A DNA stretch of 64,000 nucleotides from Apiotrichum sp. Y4204 (Eukaryota > Basidiomycota > Tremellomycetes > Trichosporonales > Trichosporonaceae): assembly GCA_025531455.1 (NCBI GenBank), contig JAMYHL010000054.1:1-64000 (forward strand), read 5' to 3'. Of this stretch, positions 60,501 through 64,000 are shown piece by piece. Position numbers and translations under genes: made by a program. The first letter of the stretch is position 1, and each line of letters starts with the position of its first letter. The notes under the pieces are model-generated. The model was given only the letters and a program-made list of their open reading frames with translations, was not told the origin of the DNA and did no database searches.

Positions 60501-62925
60501 GCCGGTAGGGACAGGTAGACGTCGTAGACAAGCATAAGTTTGTGCCACGCGATCCTCATCTCCTGAGATCCTGATCTAGCTGAGGTGTGCCATTCGGGGT
60601 GGGGGGCTACGGGGGCCAGGGAATCGCCCGGAACCTGTCAGATCATGAGCTGCGACAAAAGTACGCTAGTGGATGAACTCGCGGAATACATCTTCAAAGG
60701 AAGATGTCCGGGTCAACTCTGCTGGAACTAGCGTCATCAGCGCCGGCGCCGTGTTCCAACAAACAGTTGTCGTCACTAGCCGTTATGAGCGGCGTGCGCG
60801 CGTCTGACATGAGCTGAAGTCATGGGGGCAAGGGTGGCGGCGACGCGACGCGTTCCCCGCTCCCGTACCCGAGCAAGACAGCGGCCAGCGCCCAGGTCCG
60901 CATTCGCAGCTGTAGGTAATCAATTGCTGCCGCCCTCCCCCCTCCCTCCCCCCCCCTTTTCGCCCTGTTCTTGTCACGCTGGATCCTCCTGAGTCCTGTT
61001 GGGCTCTTCAGGGTCCTGTTGGGACTGGATCGACGTATGGGGTGCACCCTGGGCTATCGGAGCAACGACGATCGCTAGTTCGCGCCAAAATGCACACTGT
61101 CGCCTGACGTGCACGGCCCACGCCTGCGCGCAACGCTTTACGCGTGGCATGTGGCGCGTGCGTGGCGTAGGGTACGTACCCTCGTCCATTGGATCCGTTG
61201 TTTATGGTTGTGGTTGACTTCTACGACTTGGACCACACTTGACATCACGCGCGGCACTATTCTTCACTAGAACGTACTGCAAGCGTCGGCAACGGCGCTC
61301 ACGGGCGCGTGACCAGACATCAAGACGGCGAGACGGACGTATTTCGGTGTAACGGCGTAGTGCACGTGGAGGCCAGACGATGCCGAGGGCCAGGAGCAGA
61401 CAGCGAGCTAGGTCAGCATCTGTCGCCATCCAGAATGCGGGGGCATGTGACTTGTGACTTGGACTGCTAGGCGGGGTATACGCCGCTCGGCACAGCCGCT
61501 CCGCGTAACGCTGTGACGCGGATGGTGCACGCCACGTCCGCCATGTCCGAAATGTAGCCACAGCCGATCCACGTAGTACCTGCCCGGGCAGCTTCAGCAG
61601 AGCACGCCATCTCGGGTGTCATTCCTCCATCAGGCCACATCCGCTCGCGTCCTAAGCTGAGACTCTTACTCGGCGAAAGCTCACTGGCGACCAGCCACTC
61701 TCCCTCCTGGTAGTCCGCCTAATCTACATTTTATCCTAGTCGGCGTATGGTCAGTCTCAAATGGTCTGTAGTTTCAGTAACACTCTACGCCAACTAGTGG
61801 TATTAGAAGGTTTAGCCTCCAAGAAGTGTCACAGGTCAAGAAACATGGCTCCTGATCCTCTTCGAGCGTTAGTCGGGCCGGGTGAAAACCCCCCAGCAGC
61901 TCCGGTCGATATCCCTCCGCCGCACCCTGCAAACTAGCCGGCGATCCTCCCATTCCGCACGCCATATTCCCCGGGACAAAACAGATCTGCGCCGACGCCA
62001 CAGCCACAGGTACGCAGGTACACAGGTACGTTCGCCTCCCGGTTCCAGCTGTTCCCTTCTGATTCCCAGCTAATTCCCTTCTGGCCTCGGCATGCCGCAG
62101 CCCGGACTCGGACGCCGGCGTTCATCCCTGCCGTCCCTGCCGTGGTCGCTGCTGTGCTCGTTCCCGGACTGCCGGTGATCCAGTGAAAGCTGCAGCCACG
62201 ACGCACGCGTACGCCGTGTGCACGGCGCCACACCCCGCCCGCCGCCGGGAGTCGGCACAGGGCTGCCATAGTAGTAATCCCATATTCTCTCCCCTCGGCC
62301 TCTCCCCTCGGCCTCTGCACTCGGCTCCCTCGCCGCGGCGCGACCCGGCTGGGTCTCCCGCCAAGTCCGCCACCCCACATTCCTCCGCCACGCGGAGAGC
62401 TTGCTTGGCGCCGGCGTTTTTTGTTTCCATTTTCCTCTTTCAACCTTTTGTCTTCTTTTGTTACCCTTCCATTCTTTCTGTATTTTTCTTTGTCTGCGTG
62501 CCTGGATCACGGGTGCACGCTTTCTCGTCATGCGTGGTTTCTGGGGCTTTCTCGGCAGGCGCGGAATGGAGTAACTGTAATCGCTCCGAAGTTGTTTGTA
62601 CCCCTGCACGCAAACATCATGGATACTCCACCTCCACCTGAGAGCTCCACATGGTGAGGGAGATAGTAGGACAGACATCAACAACGTGCGTCGTCGTGAA
62701 GGAGTAGGTCACACTTGGCTTGGCTCGCAGCGTGACTCGGCGGTGGGCAGCAAGTTCCGCGTCCGTATCGTCACGCTCCAACCTTCCAGCTATGTTCATG
62801 TCAACACCATCTCAATCAGGATTCTGACGGTCACATATGGTCAATCATGTCAGTGTCGTCAGTCCACTCCCTCTTACCCACCTCCAAGAAAACAGTCCAT
62901 GCTACAGTCTACAACAGGTGTACAT
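57533..62925. other. 5.4-kb gene-poor block
   Basis: No gene recognised on either strand. Open frames are below about 200 codons with unbiased codon use. Minor features are a short AGCACATT repeat near 58850-58864, GGGGATC repeats near 57950-57966, and C-rich tracts at about 60930-60960. A C/T-rich stretch at about 62400-62480 could be a promoter, but no gene follows it on the plus strand. Confidence 0.5.
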
Positions 62926-64000
62926 CTAAATGTTGGGTGCGAGCCAGTCGTACTGCGTGTCAGCGCGTGTTGTTTAGAGTGAATGACCCACCTTTACCCA
63001 TGTATCGATCATGCTCGCTGCGCCGACCATGCTGCGCGCCTCGGCCCAGATCCACAGCTTGGCCATCGCCCAGATGTTGCCCGACTCGACGTGCTGCATC
63101 GCGTCGCGCGTCGACATTTGCCGGCCGACCTGGCGCAAGATCGGGAGTGCAGACTTGAAGAGGTCCATCTCCGGGTCGAGCTGTCGCCCAATGCCCTCGA
63201 GAAGCAGCACACTGATCACCGTATTCACAAAGTCGCCCTCGAGCTTGACATGGTGCTGCCGCACCGCCGTGAGCACATCTGCGAGAATATCCGAGATCTT
63301 GATCTTGGCCAGGCTGAAGGTCTTGGACTTTACGCTCAGCACGAGGTGCTGGATCTTGAGTGCAAAGGTTTCCTCGTCGATTGCCAGCTCGGGGTGCCGG
63401 CACCGCTCGACCATGAGCTTGCCTGCGCGGTATCCGTCAAACTCGGCAATCGCCTGGAAGAGGTCGAGGAAGTCGCGACGGTTCTTCTCGTTCAGCGAGG
63501 TCACCAGACCAGCGTCGATGAAGATGAGCTGGGGGACATAACCCTCAGTCTGCAGCTGGTCCAGGCGCTCCAGCCATTTTTCCTTGTTGTGAGCGAGGCC
63601 CTTGAGCTCGTGCACGAGCTCGACAGCTGATGCCGACTCCATCGGGATAGGCAGCGCAGGGGGTGCCTCCTTGCCCTTCATCCTGTCGAGTAGAGGACCA
63701 ATGACATGGTGTGTTTCAGGTTTGATAAAGCGCACCATGATGTTGCCGCTGCATGTCAGTTTCAAGCATATACTTTCAAACTCACGGATGCAGGTCACCG
63801 TGCGTCCAGTTGTCAAGAAGAAGCATTTCCAAAAACGCGTCAAGGCCAAAGTCGGCAATCTGCTCGTCGTACGGCCCACCGCCGTTGCTGAGGAAGTATT
63901 TGAGCGGAAGGGCGTCTTCGTATTCTTCGATCAGGACCTTGCGCGTCGCGGCAGGAGTTCCGTGGATGCGGATCGCCTTGGGGAAGGCGATAATCTTGCC
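62926..64000 (-). CDS. ABC1/ADCK-family (UbiB-like) atypical kinase, 5' end outside the window
   Basis: UbiB/ABC1 proteins are atypical kinases or ATPases of mitochondria and plastids that act on coenzyme Q and lipid homeostasis. Minus-strand exons visible: window edge-63786, 63748-62992 and 62952-62926, so the N terminus lies beyond 64000. Visible motifs: LDNWTHGDLHPGNIMVRF, where the intron splits HP|GN (catalytic loop), and LIFIDAGLVTSLNEKNRRDF (the DFG-equivalent Asp). A helical C-terminal region follows (LEGDFVNTVISVLLLEG... SALPILRQVGRQM). The DAGL form with HGDLHPGN suggests the ADCK2/Cqd1 branch rather than Coq8, as inference. The last 27-nt exon (YDWLAPNI) uses an AAG|GTGGGT donor and CTGAC branch. 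Without it the frame reads VGHSL and stops at 62974. Confidence 0.87.

Overview
The window looks like a nuclear chromosome segment of a GC-rich basidiomycete yeast, most likely a tremellomycete (Trichosporonales/Cryptococcus relatives). The reasons are: intron-rich genes whose introns are mostly 34-50 nt with GTRAGT-type donors, CTGAC/CTAAC branch sites and CAG acceptors; strongly G/C-ending codons in the real genes; and a recognisable set of single-copy fungal housekeeping genes. Two intron-containing Pol III tRNA genes are present. No rRNA, CRISPR array, prokaryotic operon or recognisable transposon protein was seen. The species assignment is inference.

The left part (about 2.2-39.4 kb) is gene-dense. 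In order it holds: a tricalbin (ER tether, +), tRNA-Ser(GCU) with an inverted partial copy, DRE2 (cytosolic Fe-S assembly, -), DUS1 (tRNA dihydrouridine synthase, +), ICE2 (ER membrane, -), a mitochondrial PP2C phosphatase of the PTC5 type (+), SWA2/auxilin (clathrin uncoating, +), a Ser/Thr kinase with large disordered insertions (+), an RMP1-like RNase MRP subunit (-), a kelch-repeat protein with an unusually long first intron (+), and a very large disordered RING-H2 protein (+). DUS1/ICE2 and the kinase/RMP1 are closely spaced convergent pairs. ICE2 and PTC5 share a 252-bp divergent promoter.

The right part (about 39.4-62.9 kb) is gene-poor. It holds tRNA-Pro(AGG), several short tandem repeats, one PCL-type cyclin with an apparent single-base frameshift inside the cyclin box, and a candidate 60-residue protein gene assembled from four tiny exons, one joined by a GC-AG intron. 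A 449-codon ORF of unknown status and a second doubtful exon pair also lie here. The window ends inside a minus-strand ABC1/ADCK-family gene (UbiB-like atypical kinase).

Nothing ties these genes into one pathway; this is an ordinary mixed fungal neighbourhood. ER structure and contact sites (tricalbin, ICE2) and mitochondrial regulation (PTC5-like phosphatase, ADCK-like protein) each appear twice. The most unusual signals are the synuclein-like 11-residue repeats in the tricalbin, the micro-exon small-protein gene, the broken cyclin, the inverted tRNA fragment, the duplicated DDIFG motif in the RMP1-like protein and the 20-kb gene-poor block. Exon boundaries were worked out by hand from reading frame and splice consensus.
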